From Sphaerisporangium melleum (GTDB taxonomy: Bacteria; Actinomycetota; Actinomycetes; Streptosporangiales; Streptosporangiaceae), in contig NZ_BMNT01000011.1 in the NCBI RefSeq assembly GCF_014646695.1, positions 1 to 62,750 of the forward strand: 62,750 nt of DNA, in the 5' to 3' direction. Below are positions 39,712-48,875 of the stretch, one piece after another (the stretch's first letter is position 1; each line of letters begins with the position of its first letter). The position numbers were made by a program, and so were the translations under genes. The notes under the pieces were generated by a model, which saw only the letters and a program-made list of their open reading frames with translations, searched no databases and was not told the DNA's origin.

Positions 39712-40536
39712 ATGGACTGGATCACCAACCCCGAGATCTGGATCGGATTCCTGACCCTGGTCGCCCTTGAGGTCGTCCTCGGGATCGACAACATCATCTT
39801 CATCTCGATCCTCGCCGGGAAGCTGCCGCCGGAGAGCCGTGACCGGGCCAGGAAGGTCGGGCTGGGGCTCGCCCTGGTGAGCCGGCTGCTGCTCCTGCTC
39901 GCGCTGTCCTGGGTGGTGCGGCTGACCGAGCCGCTGTTCGCGGTGTTCGACCATGAGATATCAGGGCGAGATCTGATCCTGATCCTGGGCGGGCTGTTCC
40001 TGCTGGGCAAGAGCGCCTTCGAGATCGGCGACAGCCTGGAGGGGGCGTCGGGCCACTCCAGCGGGCGGGTGGCGGCGTCGTTCACCGCGGTGATCCTGCA
40101 GATCATGGTGCTGGACGTGGTGTTCTCGCTGGACTCGGTCATCACCGCCGTCGGCATGGTGGACGAGATCGGTGTCATGATCGCAGCGGTGATCGTGGCA
40201 GTGGTGATCATGTTGTTCGCCGCCGGGCCGATCAGCGCGTTCGTCGAGAAGCATCCGAGCATCAAGATGCTGGCCCTGTCCTTCCTGCTGCTCATCGGCG
40301 TCGTGCTGATCGCCGAGGGCTTCGATCAGCACATCTCCAAGGCCTACATCTACTTCGCGATGGCCTTCTCGCTGGTCGTGGAACTGCTCAACATCCGGGC
40401 GCGCAGGAAGGCGGGCGTCCAGCAGCCGGTGGAACTCCGCGAGCGCTACGGGGAGGCCGTCGCTCCCGAGTCCTCGGCCTCTCCCGTGGCGGCTCCGGCG
40501 GCCCCGCCCGCGTCCAGGCCGGACGACACGTTGTGA
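39712..40536 (+). CDS. TerC-family integral membrane protein
   Basis: A 274-residue protein with about seven membrane helices and the TerC signature acidic residues in VALEVVLGIDNIIFISILAG and VLDVVFSLDSVITAVGMVDE. TerC proteins are linked to tellurite resistance and, in characterised bacteria, to manganese export or metal loading of secreted enzymes. The C-terminal 40 residues are Ala/Pro-rich. ATG 39712 has GGAGGCGCG before it. Confidence 0.92.
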   Translation: MDWITNPEIWIGFLTLVALEVVLGIDNIIFISILAGKLPPESRDRARKVGLGLALVSRLLLLLALSWVVRLTEPLFAVFDHEISGRDLILILGGLFLLGKSAFEIGDSLEGASGHSSGRVAASFTAVILQIMVLDVVFSLDSVITAVGMVDEIGVMIAAVIVAVVIMLFAAGPISAFVEKHPSIKMLALSFLLLIGVVLIAEGFDQHISKAYIYFAMAFSLVVELLNIRARRKAGVQQPVELRERYGEAVAPESSASPVAAPAAPPASRPDDTL

Positions 40537-40687
40537 CCTGACCGGTCGCCCGTCCGGCTCCACCGGCCACAGTGCTCCGCTTCGGGCCTCGCACCAGGGA
40601 GCGGAGCGTGGCCGGCGGAGGCCGGATGGGGCGATCGCGGCATTGGCGGATCAGCAGGCGGAGGGGAATCGGGCCGGCGACTGGGCC

Positions 40688-41920
40688 ATGCCTGATATCT
40701 GCATCTACGATGACTTGGTGCGATTTGATCCCTGGAATCCGGACTTCGTCGCCCAGCCCTACGGCGTCTACCACTGGCTCCGGGAGAACGAGCCGGTCAG
40801 CTTCTTCGAGCCGACCGGGCAGTGGCTCGTCGCCCGGCACCAGGACGTCAACGCGGCGCTGCGCGACCGCAGGCTCGGCCGGTCGTACCTGCACGTCGCC
40901 TCGCACGAGGAGTTCGGCAGGGAGCCGGAACCGGACTTCCAGGAGCCGTTCTGGCGGATGACCCGGGCGGGGATGCTGGACGTGGAACCGCCCGTGCACA
41001 CCCGGCTGCGCCGGCTGGTCTCCAGGGCGTTCACCCCGCGCATGGTCGAGGAGCTGCGCCCGCGAGTGCGCCGCATCGCCGGGGAACTGGTGACCGGCTT
41101 CGTGGAACGCGGCGGTGGTGATCTGCTCGCCGAGGTGGCGGAACCGCTGCCGGTGACGGTCATCGCCGAGATGCTCGGCGTGCCGGAGTCCGACCGGCAC
41201 CTGTTGCGGCCCTGGTCGGCGGACATCTGCGGCATGTACGAGCTCGCGCCGTCGCTGGAGGCGCAGCACACGGCGGTGCGGGCCGCCACGGAGTTCTCGG
41301 ACTACCTGCGCGCGCTGGCGGCCGAACGCCGCGCCCGGCCCGGGGACGACCTGATCAGCGCGCTCGCCCAGGTCGTGGACGAGGGGGACCGGCTGAGCGA
41401 GGACGAGCTCATCGGCACCTGCGTACTGCTGCTCAACGCCGGCCACGAGGCGACGGTGAACGTGACCGGCAACGGCTGGTGGTCCCTGCTGCGCAACCCC
41501 GGCGAGCTGGAGCGGCTGCGCGGTGACCTGTCGCTGCTGCCCAGCGCGGTCGAGGAGCTGATGCGCTACGACACCCCGCTGCAGATGTTCGAGCGCTGGG
41601 TGCTGGAGGACATCACGATCGGCGGGGTCGACATCCCCAAGGGCGTCGAGGTGGCCCTGCTGTTCGGCTCGGCCAACCGGGACCCGGAGGTGTTCGCCGA
41701 GCCCGACCGGCTGGACGTCGGCCGCAAGGACAACCCGCACATCTCGTTCGGCGCGGGCATTCACTTCTGCCTCGGCGCTCCCCTGGCGCGCGTCGAGCTC
41801 GTGGAATCCTTCGGCGCCCTCCTGAGGACCGCGCCCAAGATCGAGCTCGCCGAGGAACCGGTCTGGAAGCCGAACTACGTCATCCGCGGCCTCGAATCCC
41901 TCAAGATCACCACAACCTGA
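40688..41920 (+). CDS. Cytochrome P450
   Basis: A 410-residue soluble class I P450. The I-helix oxygen-binding motif is LNAGHEAT, the ExxR motif is in VEELMRYDTPLQM, and the heme-binding loop FGAGIHFCLGAPLAR carries the Cys ligand near residue 361. Typical role: monooxygenation of a small hydrophobic compound with electrons from ferredoxin; no redox partner is nearby. ATG 40688 (MPDICIYDDLVRFDPW) is chosen by conservation; a TTG at 40643 is also in frame. It ends 7 bp before the convergent methyltransferase gene. Confidence 0.95.
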   Translation: MPDICIYDDLVRFDPWNPDFVAQPYGVYHWLRENEPVSFFEPTGQWLVARHQDVNAALRDRRLGRSYLHVASHEEFGREPEPDFQEPFWRMTRAGMLDVEPPVHTRLRRLVSRAFTPRMVEELRPRVRRIAGELVTGFVERGGGDLLAEVAEPLPVTVIAEMLGVPESDRHLLRPWSADICGMYELAPSLEAQHTAVRAATEFSDYLRALAAERRARPGDDLISALAQVVDEGDRLSEDELIGTCVLLLNAGHEATVNVTGNGWWSLLRNPGELERLRGDLSLLPSAVEELMRYDTPLQMFERWVLEDITIGGVDIPKGVEVALLFGSANRDPEVFAEPDRLDVGRKDNPHISFGAGIHFCLGAPLARVELVESFGALLRTAPKIELAEEPVWKPNYVIRGLESLKITTT

Positions 41921-41927
41921 CGGCGGG

Positions 41928-42917
41928 TCAGGGTTTGCGCTGGGCGAGCCAGCCGAAGCCGCCGAGGCCGGCGGGGTCGATCAGCTCGGCCTCCTGGCCG
42001 GAGCGCGCCAGAGCGCGCAGATAGCCGCTCGGATCGGTGGTCGCGAGGTCGAGCGGGGGGCGGACGCCGGTGAGGCCGAGATCGCGAAGCGCCTGTCGTT
42101 GCGTGGTCAGGGTTGTGGATATCGCGCCGGCCCGCTCGCCCGCCGCGGCGCACGCGTCCAGCGCCACGTGTGCGGTGATATCGCAGGAACCGTCGGGAAT
42201 CGCGGCCACGCAGGCTCCGTCGCGGTAGCCGGTGAGCGTGCCGAGCGGCGGGCGGTTATCCACAGGGTGTGCATAATCCGCGGCCACCGCCAGGCCGTGC
42301 CCCAGGCGGTCGATGACCCCTGCCCACGCCTCGTCCCTGGGCCGGCCCAGCTCGGCCCGCAGCCCGGCGACCGGGAGCGGCCACCAGCGCTCCAGCCATC
42401 GCAGGTCCGGGTCTTCCGGCGGGCCGCCGAGCCGTTCGCGGCCGGTCTCCGGATCGACCAGCACCAGGCGTGGACCGTCGGGCGTCTGCTCGGCGACGTC
42501 CACCGGGATGTTGTCCAGCCATTCGTTGGCGACCACCAGGCCGGTGGTCCCCGCGGGCACGTCACACGTCCAGATGACGCGTTCGTCCAGGTCGGCGGGC
42601 GGCGGGGACAGATCGACGGCCGTGACGCGCAGCCGCTCGGCCATCTCGGGAGGGGCGGCGCGCAGCACCTGGGTCACCAGAGCGCCGTCCCCAGAGCCGA
42701 CGTCCACGAGATCGAGCGCGGCGGGGCGGCCGAGAGCCTCGTCGACCTCGGCGAGCAGGCGCAGCACCGCCTCGGCGAACGCCGGCGAGGCTCCGACGGA
42801 CGTGCGGAAGTGACCGGAGGGCCGCTCGCGGAGGTAGAACCCGCCCTCGCCGTAGAGCGCCTGCTGCATGGCCTCGCGCCAGGTGATCCACACGAGACGG
42901 GACGCTATCAACTCCAT
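41928..42917 (-). CDS. MidA/NDUFAF7-like SAM-dependent methyltransferase
   Basis: A 329-residue protein of the DUF185/MidA type. It has WREAMQQALYGEGGFYLRE with the Tyr-Gly-Phe-Tyr family signature, FRTSVGASPAFAEAVLR, the SAM-binding loop VDVGSGDGALV and VVANEWLDNIPVDV. NDUFAF7, the human member, dimethylates an arginine of NDUFS2, the homologue of NuoD. An orphan NuoD lies 5 kb away, so a similar role is suggested. Start ATG 42917 has GGAG directly before it; the distance is short. Confidence 0.8.
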   Translation of the reverse strand: MELIASRLVWITWREAMQQALYGEGGFYLRERPSGHFRTSVGASPAFAEAVLRLLAEVDEALGRPAALDLVDVGSGDGALVTQVLRAAPPEMAERLRVTAVDLSPPPADLDERVIWTCDVPAGTTGLVVANEWLDNIPVDVAEQTPDGPRLVLVDPETGRERLGGPPEDPDLRWLERWWPLPVAGLRAELGRPRDEAWAGVIDRLGHGLAVAADYAHPVDNRPPLGTLTGYRDGACVAAIPDGSCDITAHVALDACAAAGERAGAISTTLTTQRQALRDLGLTGVRPPLDLATTDPSGYLRALARSGQEAELIDPAGLGGFGWLAQRKP

Positions 42918-43338
42918 CTCCAGGCCCGGACCGATCGCGTGACCCTGTGGACAACGCCGGCCGCGACCGTGAGCCGTGGACGACCACCCGGCCGATCCCC
43001 CTGTCCCGGGCCTGGCCGGACAGGATCTGTGTGGGCGCCGAAGCGAGGGAGCCGGGGGCCGGAACGGGGATGACGGGTGTCAGGGAGAGGGGCGCAGGGG
43101 GCGCGTGCCGAGACGGTGGCGAGGCGGGCGGGACCGGGGGCGGAGCGGCGGTTACGCTGACTGTTGGCCTGGTCCTCGAACCCTGGTCGGGAACGTGATG
43201 ACTCCTCCGCTCCCTGGAGGGACCTCGGGGAGTGGCTTTCCCGGAGAAAGGAGCCCGTGAAGTGAGGGTGCGGAGAAACCTGGTCAGGGGCATCGTCCGC
43301 CGGTCGCCCGAAGGCGCCGGACCGCTGCCGAGCCTCTG
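42918..43338. other. Divergent region between the methyltransferase gene and the DUF2520 gene
   Basis: 421 bp, GC-rich. A TACGCT (-10-like) near 43155 could start a long leader for the DUF2520-panC genes. Short partial dyads are visible near 43200-43250, but I cannot support a riboswitch or small gene. Confidence 0.35.
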
Positions 43339-44229
43339 ATGCAGACGAGCGACCGTCCCGGGCGGCTCGCGGTCGGAGTGCTCGGCGCCGGACGCGTCGG
43401 GTCCGTCCTCGGCGCGGCCCTCGCGCAGGCGGGTCACCACCTCGTCGCCGCGGCGGGGGTCTCCGACGCCTCGCGCCGCAGGGCGCTCGACCGCCTCGGG
43501 GTGGACATCTCCAAGCCGGACGAGGTCGTCCGCCGCGCCGACCTGGTGCTGCTGACCGTGCCCGATGACGCGCTGCCCGGTCTGGTCGGCGGGCTCGCCG
43601 CCGCCGGAGTCGACCTGCGCGGGAAGTTGCTCGTGCACACCAGCGGCGCGTACGGGCTCGCCGTGCTCAACCCCGCGACCGCCGCCGGCGCGCTACCGGT
43701 CGCGCTGCACCCCGTGATGACCTTCACCGGCCGGGACGACGACATGCGCCGCATCGTGGGCTGCTCGTTCGGCGTCACCGCGCCCGAGCCGCTCAGGCCG
43801 GTGGCGGAGGCCCTGGTGATCGAGATGGGCGGCGAGCCGATCTGGATCGCCGACGAGGACCGCGCGCTCTACCACGCCGCGCTCGCGGGCGCGGCCAACC
43901 ACATGGTCACCCTGATCGCCGAGTCCCAGGAGCTGCTGCGCAAGATCGGCGTCGAGCACCCGGGCCGCATGCTCGGCCCGCTGCTCGGGGCCGCCCTGGA
44001 CAACGCGCTGCGCCTTGGCCTGGCCGGCCTGACCGGGCCGGTCGTGCGCGGCGACGCGGGCACCGTCCGCAAGCACGTGGACGCGCTCATCCTGGCCGCG
44101 CCGGAGGCCGCGGACGCGTACGTCGCCCTGGCGCGGCTCACCGCCGACCGTGCGCTGGCGGCCGGGCTGCTCAAGCCGGAGGCGGCCGAACGCCTGCTCG
44201 ACGCCCTCCAGGGCAACACCTGGGCCTGA
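43339..44229 (+). CDS. Rossmann-fold/DUF2520 protein of the pantothenate cluster
   Basis: A 296-residue protein with an N-terminal NAD(P)-binding motif (VGVLGAGRVGSVLGAALAQAG) and a C-terminal helical DUF2520 domain (ALYHAALAGAANHMVTLI). It resembles 6-phosphogluconate or ketopantoate reductase folds. Genes of this family often precede panC in actinobacteria. It may supply ketopantoate reductase activity (PanE-like), but that is unproven. ATG 43339 lacks a strong ribosome binding site. Confidence 0.88.
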   Translation: MQTSDRPGRLAVGVLGAGRVGSVLGAALAQAGHHLVAAAGVSDASRRRALDRLGVDISKPDEVVRRADLVLLTVPDDALPGLVGGLAAAGVDLRGKLLVHTSGAYGLAVLNPATAAGALPVALHPVMTFTGRDDDMRRIVGCSFGVTAPEPLRPVAEALVIEMGGEPIWIADEDRALYHAALAGAANHMVTLIAESQELLRKIGVEHPGRMLGPLLGAALDNALRLGLAGLTGPVVRGDAGTVRKHVDALILAAPEAADAYVALARLTADRALAAGLLKPEAAERLLDALQGNTWA

Positions 44230-44392
44230 CGCCGCGGTGCGGGGGCGGGCGGGCTTTCGCGGACGGCTTTGGCACACTCGTAGCGGGCGCTCGTTCGGGC
44301 GTCCCGAGCGGTTTCGTGGATTCCAGGATTCGCGATGCGCGGATTCGGGGTAAAGGTGGCCGGGCGTCGGCCCGGTGGCAGGGAGGCAACTC

Positions 44393-45415
44393 GTGGACGT
44401 GATCGTCGCCGGTGATCGCTCGGAGCTGCGCGCGGCGCTGGCCGCGCTGGGCGTGGCAGGCGTCCGCGGCCCCAGGGCGGGCGGTGACGGCGGCACCGCG
44501 GACGAGGGCGGAAGCGGCGGTCGTGGCGTCGCAGGGACCGGCCCGCGGAGTGGTTCCGGGACCGTCCGGAAGGTAGGTCCGCCCGGCGGCACGCCGGAAG
44601 GCGCGGCAGGCCCGGGAGGTGGCGGCGGGACGCTGGCGCTGGTGCCGACCATGGGGGCGCTGCACGAGGGGCACCGGTCGCTGATCCGCCTGGCGCGTGA
44701 GCACGCCGACCACGTGGCGGTCAGTGTCTTCGTCAACCCGCTGCAGTTCGGGCCGAACGAGGACTTCTCCCGCTATCCCCGTACTTTTGACGCCGACCTG
44801 GAGGTGTGCGCGGCCGAAGGCGTCGAGCTGGTCTTCGCCCCGGCGCCCGGCGACATGTACCTCCCGGACCGGCAGGTCGGGGTCTCCGCCGGGCAGATGG
44901 GCACCATCGTCGAGGGCGCCTTCCGGCCGGGGCACTTCGACGGCGTGCTGACCGTGGTGCTCAAGCTGTTCAACCTCGTCCGCCCGGACGTCGCCGTCTT
45001 CGGGCAGAAGGACGCCCAGCAGCTCGCGCTGATCCGCCGGATGGTCACCGACCTCGACCTCCCGGTGACGGTCGTCGGCGGCCCCACCGTGCGCGAGCCG
45101 GACGGTCTGGCGCTGTCCAGCCGCAACCGCTACCTCTCGCCGGCCGACCGGGTCACGGCCCTGGCGCTGTCGGCCGCGCTGCGCGAGGGCGCCCGGCACG
45201 ACCGGCCCAAGGACATCCTGCACGCCGCCCACGCCGTGCTGGACGAGGCCGCGCTCGCCGACCCGCCGCTGGTGCTCGACTACCTCAGCCTGGTCGACCC
45301 CGCCACGTTCACGGCCGCGGCCGAGGACCACCGGGGCGAGGCGATCCTCGCGGTCGCGGCCAAGGTGGGCGCCACCCGCCTCATCGACAACGTCGTCCTG
45401 GATCTCTCCTCCTGA
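44393..45415 (+). CDS. panC: Pantothenate synthetase with Gly-rich N-terminal insertion
   Basis: A 340-residue enzyme condensing pantoate and beta-alanine with ATP to pantothenate. Core motifs are [18 protein letters not shown] (HxGH type), [36 protein letters not shown] and [10 protein letters not shown]. Unlike typical PanC of about 280-310 residues, residues 26-79 form a Gly/Pro/Arg-rich insertion between the first helix and the first core strand. GTG 44393 has GGAGG six bases upstream. Upstream of the nadBC fusion and coaX. Confidence 0.94.
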   Translation: MDVIVAGDRSELRAALAALGVAGVRGPRAGGDGGTADEGGSGGRGVAGTGPRSGSGTVRKVGPPGGTPEGAAGPGGGGGTLALVPTMGALHEGHRSLIRLAREHADHVAVSVFVNPLQFGPNEDFSRYPRTFDADLEVCAAEGVELVFAPAPGDMYLPDRQVGVSAGQMGTIVEGAFRPGHFDGVLTVVLKLFNLVRPDVAVFGQKDAQQLALIRRMVTDLDLPVTVVGGPTVREPDGLALSSRNRYLSPADRVTALALSAALREGARHDRPKDILHAAHAVLDEAALADPPLVLDYLSLVDPATFTAAAEDHRGEAILAVAAKVGATRLIDNVVLDLSS

Positions 45416-45508
45416 CCCTCCTGCCCCCCGTGCCAGGGCGCCGCGCCCCTCCCGTACCTCCTGTACCAGCGTCGGGACCCCGTGTGGCGACGCCGGCGGC
45501 CCATGCTT

Positions 45509-45525
45509 TATCGTCATTCTGACGA
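45509..45525 (+). promoter_or_regulatory. Palindrome overlapping a candidate -10 of nadBC
   Basis: TCGTCATTCTGACGA (45511-45525) is a perfect 6-bp dyad with a 3-base centre, 15 bp before the nadBC start. It overlaps TATCGT (45509-45514), a TAnnnT-type -10. This is a good position for a repressor of NAD synthesis, but the regulator is not identified. Confidence 0.45.
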
Positions 45526-45540
45526 AATAAGGGAGCCCCC

Positions 45541-48093
45541 ATGACCCATCCGCCGATTCCCCGCAGACTCACCGCGCCCGAGCCCGGCTGGACCGTCCGC
45601 GCCGACATCGTCGTCGTGGGTTCGGGCATCGCCGGTCTCACGGTGGCGCTGCGGTACGCCGAGCTGGTGCCCGACGCCCGTGTCCTGGTCGTCACCAAGG
45701 ACGTGCTGTCGGCCGGTTCCACCCGGTGGGCGCAGGGCGGCATCGCCGCCGCCCTCGACCCCGCCGACTCCTGGGCCGAGCACCTGAGCGACACGCTGAT
45801 CGCCGGGGTCGGCCTGTGCGACACGCAGGCCGTCCAGGCACTGGTGACCGAGGGACCGGACGCGCTGCGGCGGCTGATGGCGCATGGTGCCCGGTTCGAC
45901 CGCCGCCCCGACGGCGAGCTGCAGCTCACCAGGGAGGGCGGCCACCGCAGAGACCGCATCGTCCACGCCGGGGGCGACGCCACCGGCGCGGAGGTGCAGC
46001 GCGCGCTGGCCGAGGCCGTCCGCGCGGGCGGGTCTCCGGCGGGCCGCATCGAGGTCATCGAGCACGCGCTGGTCCTCGACCTGCTCAAGGACGCCTCCGG
46101 GAGCGCGTGCGGGGTGACCCTGCACGTGATGGGCGAGGGCGCGCGGGACGGCGTGGGGGCCGTTCGGGCGGGCGCCGTCGTGCTGGCCACCGGCGGCATG
46201 GGGCAGGTGTACGCGGCGACGACCAACCCCCTGGTCTCCACGGGGGACGGTGTGGCGCTGGCGCTGCGGGCGGGCGCCGTGCTCCGCGACCTGGAGTTCG
46301 TCCAGTTCCACCCGACCGTCCTGTGGCTCGGGGAGGGCTCGACCGGCCAGCAGCCGCTGATCTCCGAGGCGGTGCGCGGCGAGGGCGCCGTGCTGCTCGA
46401 CGCGTCCGGGCGGCGGTTCATGACCGAGGTCCACGAGCTCGCCGAGCTCGCGCCGCGCGACGTGGTGGCCAAGGCGATCATGCGGCGGATGCTGGAGACC
46501 GGCGAGAGCCACGTGCTGCTGGACGGCCGGCACTTCGGCGAGGAGAAGTGGCGCACGCGCTTTCCGACGATCTACGCGGTGTGCCGGGAACACGGCATCG
46601 ACCCGGCGCGCGAGCTCATCCCGGTCGCGCCCGCCGCGCACTACGCCAGCGGCGGCGTCCGCACCGACCTGCACGGCCGGACGAGCGTCCCTGGCCTGTA
46701 CGCCTGCGGTGAGGTCGCCTGCACCGGCGTGCACGGCGCCAACCGCCTGGCGTCTAACTCGCTGCTGGAGGGGCTGGTCTTCGCCGAGCGCATCGCGGCC
46801 GACCTGGCCTGCCTGCCGCGGGTCGCGCCCGGGGAGCCGGTCGATGACGGCCGCGCCACCGGCCTGGTCGATCCCCGGGTCCGGCCGCGGGTGCAGGCCC
46901 GCATGAGCACCGGCGCGGGGGTGCTGCGCAGCGGGCGGAGCCTGGCCGAGGTGAGCCACGGACTGCTGGACGCCCGCTGGACTCCGGTGGCCGTCGAGCC
47001 GTGCACCGAGGCGTGGGAGGCCACCAACCTGCTCACCGTGGCCACGGCCGTGGTCACCGCGGCCCGGGCCCGTGAGGAGACGCGCGGCTCCCACTGGCGC
47101 GAGGACTTCCCGGAACGCGACGACGCCTGGTGGCTGGGGCACCTGGACGTGACCCTGGCCGAGGAGGGACTGACCATGACCTACGTCAAGCACGAGGACG
47201 ACCGGACGGGCGGCCTACCGGCCCAGATCGAGGCCGACCTCGCGGAGGCGGGCCTGGACCCCGTCGCGGTGACCGCCCTGATCAGCGGCGCGCTGGAGGA
47301 GGACGTCACCGGCGAGGGCGACGTCACCACGATCGCCACGGTGCCCGCCGGCCAGGCGGCGGTGGCCGACGTGGTGGCCCGGGCCGGCGGCGTGGTCGCG
47401 GGGCTCGCGGTGGCCGCGGCCGTGTTCCACCGTTCCTCACAGGGGCGGCTCACCGTGGAACGCCACGTGAAGGACGGCGAGCGGGTGGAGCGGGGTGACG
47501 TGCTGATGACGGTCGCCGGGCCCGTACGGGACGTGCTCACCGCCGAGCGCACCGCGCTCAACCTGCTCACCCACCTGTCCGGCGTCGCCACCCTGACCCA
47601 CCGCTGGGTCGAGGCGGTGAGCGGCACCGGCGCCCGGGTCCGCGACAGCCGCAAGACCCTCCCGGGCCTGCGGGCCCTGGAGAAGTACGCCGTGCGGTGC
47701 GGCGGCGGGGTGAACCACCGGATGTCCCTGTCGGACGCGGCTCTGATCAAGGACAATCACGTCGTGGCGGCGGGCGGCGTCGCCGAGGCGTTCCGCGCGG
47801 TACGACAGGCCTACCCGGACCTGCCGATCGAAGTGGAGGTCGACCGCATCGACCAGATCGAGCCGGTGCTCGCCGAGGGGGCGGAGGAGATCCTGCTGGA
47901 CAACTTCACCATCGAGGAGCTCGCGCACGCGGTCGCGCTGGTCGGCGGCCGGGCCCGGCTGGAATCCAGCGGTGGGCTCGACCTGGAATCCGCCCGTGAG
48001 GTCGCCGAGACAGGTGTTGACTACCTTGCTGTGGGGTCGCTGACCCACTCGGCGCCCGCACTCGACATCGCTTTGGACCTTCGGGGGGCTTGA
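45541..48093 (+). CDS. nadB-nadC: Fused L-aspartate oxidase / quinolinate phosphoribosyltransferase
   Basis: One 850-residue frame. Residues 1-545 are NadB: FAD motif VVVGSGIAGLTVAL, STRWAQGGIAAAL, LEFVQFHPTVL and GLYACGEVACTGVHGANRLASNS split across the FAD site. NadB oxidises aspartate to iminoaspartate. Residues about 558-850 are NadC: LISGALEEDVTGEGDVTT, RDSRKTLPGLRALEKYAV, LIKDNHV and VEVDRIDQ, making nicotinate mononucleotide from quinolinate and PRPP. No stop separates the two. An internal ATG at 47176 (codon 546) has GAGGAGGG seven bases upstream, so separate NadC could also be made. nadA is not in the window. Confidence 0.92.
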   Translation: MTHPPIPRRLTAPEPGWTVRADIVVVGSGIAGLTVALRYAELVPDARVLVVTKDVLSAGSTRWAQGGIAAALDPADSWAEHLSDTLIAGVGLCDTQAVQALVTEGPDALRRLMAHGARFDRRPDGELQLTREGGHRRDRIVHAGGDATGAEVQRALAEAVRAGGSPAGRIEVIEHALVLDLLKDASGSACGVTLHVMGEGARDGVGAVRAGAVVLATGGMGQVYAATTNPLVSTGDGVALALRAGAVLRDLEFVQFHPTVLWLGEGSTGQQPLISEAVRGEGAVLLDASGRRFMTEVHELAELAPRDVVAKAIMRRMLETGESHVLLDGRHFGEEKWRTRFPTIYAVCREHGIDPARELIPVAPAAHYASGGVRTDLHGRTSVPGLYACGEVACTGVHGANRLASNSLLEGLVFAERIAADLACLPRVAPGEPVDDGRATGLVDPRVRPRVQARMSTGAGVLRSGRSLAEVSHGLLDARWTPVAVEPCTEAWEATNLLTVATAVVTAARAREETRGSHWREDFPERDDAWWLGHLDVTLAEEGLTMTYVKHEDDRTGGLPAQIEADLAEAGLDPVAVTALISGALEEDVTGEGDVTTIATVPAGQAAVADVVARAGGVVAGLAVAAAVFHRSSQGRLTVERHVKDGERVERGDVLMTVAGPVRDVLTAERTALNLLTHLSGVATLTHRWVEAVSGTGARVRDSRKTLPGLRALEKYAVRCGGGVNHRMSLSDAALIKDNHVVAAGGVAEAFRAVRQAYPDLPIEVEVDRIDQIEPVLAEGAEEILLDNFTIEELAHAVALVGGRARLESSGGLDLESAREVAETGVDYLAVGSLTHSAPALDIALDLRGA

Positions 48094-48875
48094 TGCTGCT
48101 CACGATCGACGTCGGCAACACGCACACGGTGCTCGGCCTCTTCGAGGGCGAGGAGGTCTTCGAGCACTGGCGCCTCGCCACCGACGCGCGGCGCACCGCC
48201 GACGAGATCGCGGTCGTCCTGCAGGGGCTGCTCGGTCAGAGCCCGTTGCTGAAGGACGCCGACATCAGCGGCATCGCCATCTGCTCGACCGTCCCCTCCG
48301 TGCTCAACGAGATGCGCGAGATGTGCCGGCGCTACTACGGCGACGTCAGCGCCGTGATCGTCGAGCCGGGGGTGCGCACGGGCGTGCCGGTGCGCATGGA
48401 CAACCCCAAGGAGGTCGGCAGTGACCGCGTGGTGAACGCGCTCGCCGCCGTCACCCTGTACGGCGGGCCGTGCATCATCGTCGACTTCGGCACCGCGACC
48501 TCCTTCGACGCGGTGTCGGCCAAGGGGGAGTACGTCGGCTCGGTGACGGCTCCGGGCATCGAGATCTCGGTGGACGCCCTGGCGGCCGCGGGGGCCCAGT
48601 TGCACAAGGTCGAGCTGGTGCGCCCCCGCTCGGTGATCGCCAAGAACACCGTCGAGGCTCTCCAGGCGGGCATCATCTACGGCTTCGCCGGGCAGGTGGA
48701 CGGCATCGTCGAGCGCATGGCCCCCGAGCTGGCCACCGACCCCGACGACGTGACGGTCGTGGCCACCGGTTCGATGGCGCCTCTGCTGGTGAACGAGGCG
48801 CGTTCGATCGACGTGCACGAGCCCTGGCTCACGCTCATCGGGCTGCGGCTGATCTACAACCGCAACACCGCCTGA
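48093..48875 (+). CDS. coaX: Type III pantothenate kinase
   Basis: A 260-residue ASKHA-fold kinase that phosphorylates pantothenate, the first step of coenzyme A synthesis. It has LTIDVGNTHTVLGLFEGEE, the phosphate motif CSTVPSV, GSDRVVNALAA and VDFGTATSFDAV. ATG 48093 shares one base with the upstream stop (TGATG) and has GGGGGG four bases before it, so it is translationally coupled to nadBC. panC two genes upstream makes its substrate. Confidence 0.96.
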   Translation: MLLTIDVGNTHTVLGLFEGEEVFEHWRLATDARRTADEIAVVLQGLLGQSPLLKDADISGIAICSTVPSVLNEMREMCRRYYGDVSAVIVEPGVRTGVPVRMDNPKEVGSDRVVNALAAVTLYGGPCIIVDFGTATSFDAVSAKGEYVGSVTAPGIEISVDALAAAGAQLHKVELVRPRSVIAKNTVEALQAGIIYGFAGQVDGIVERMAPELATDPDDVTVVATGSMAPLLVNEARSIDVHEPWLTLIGLRLIYNRNTA

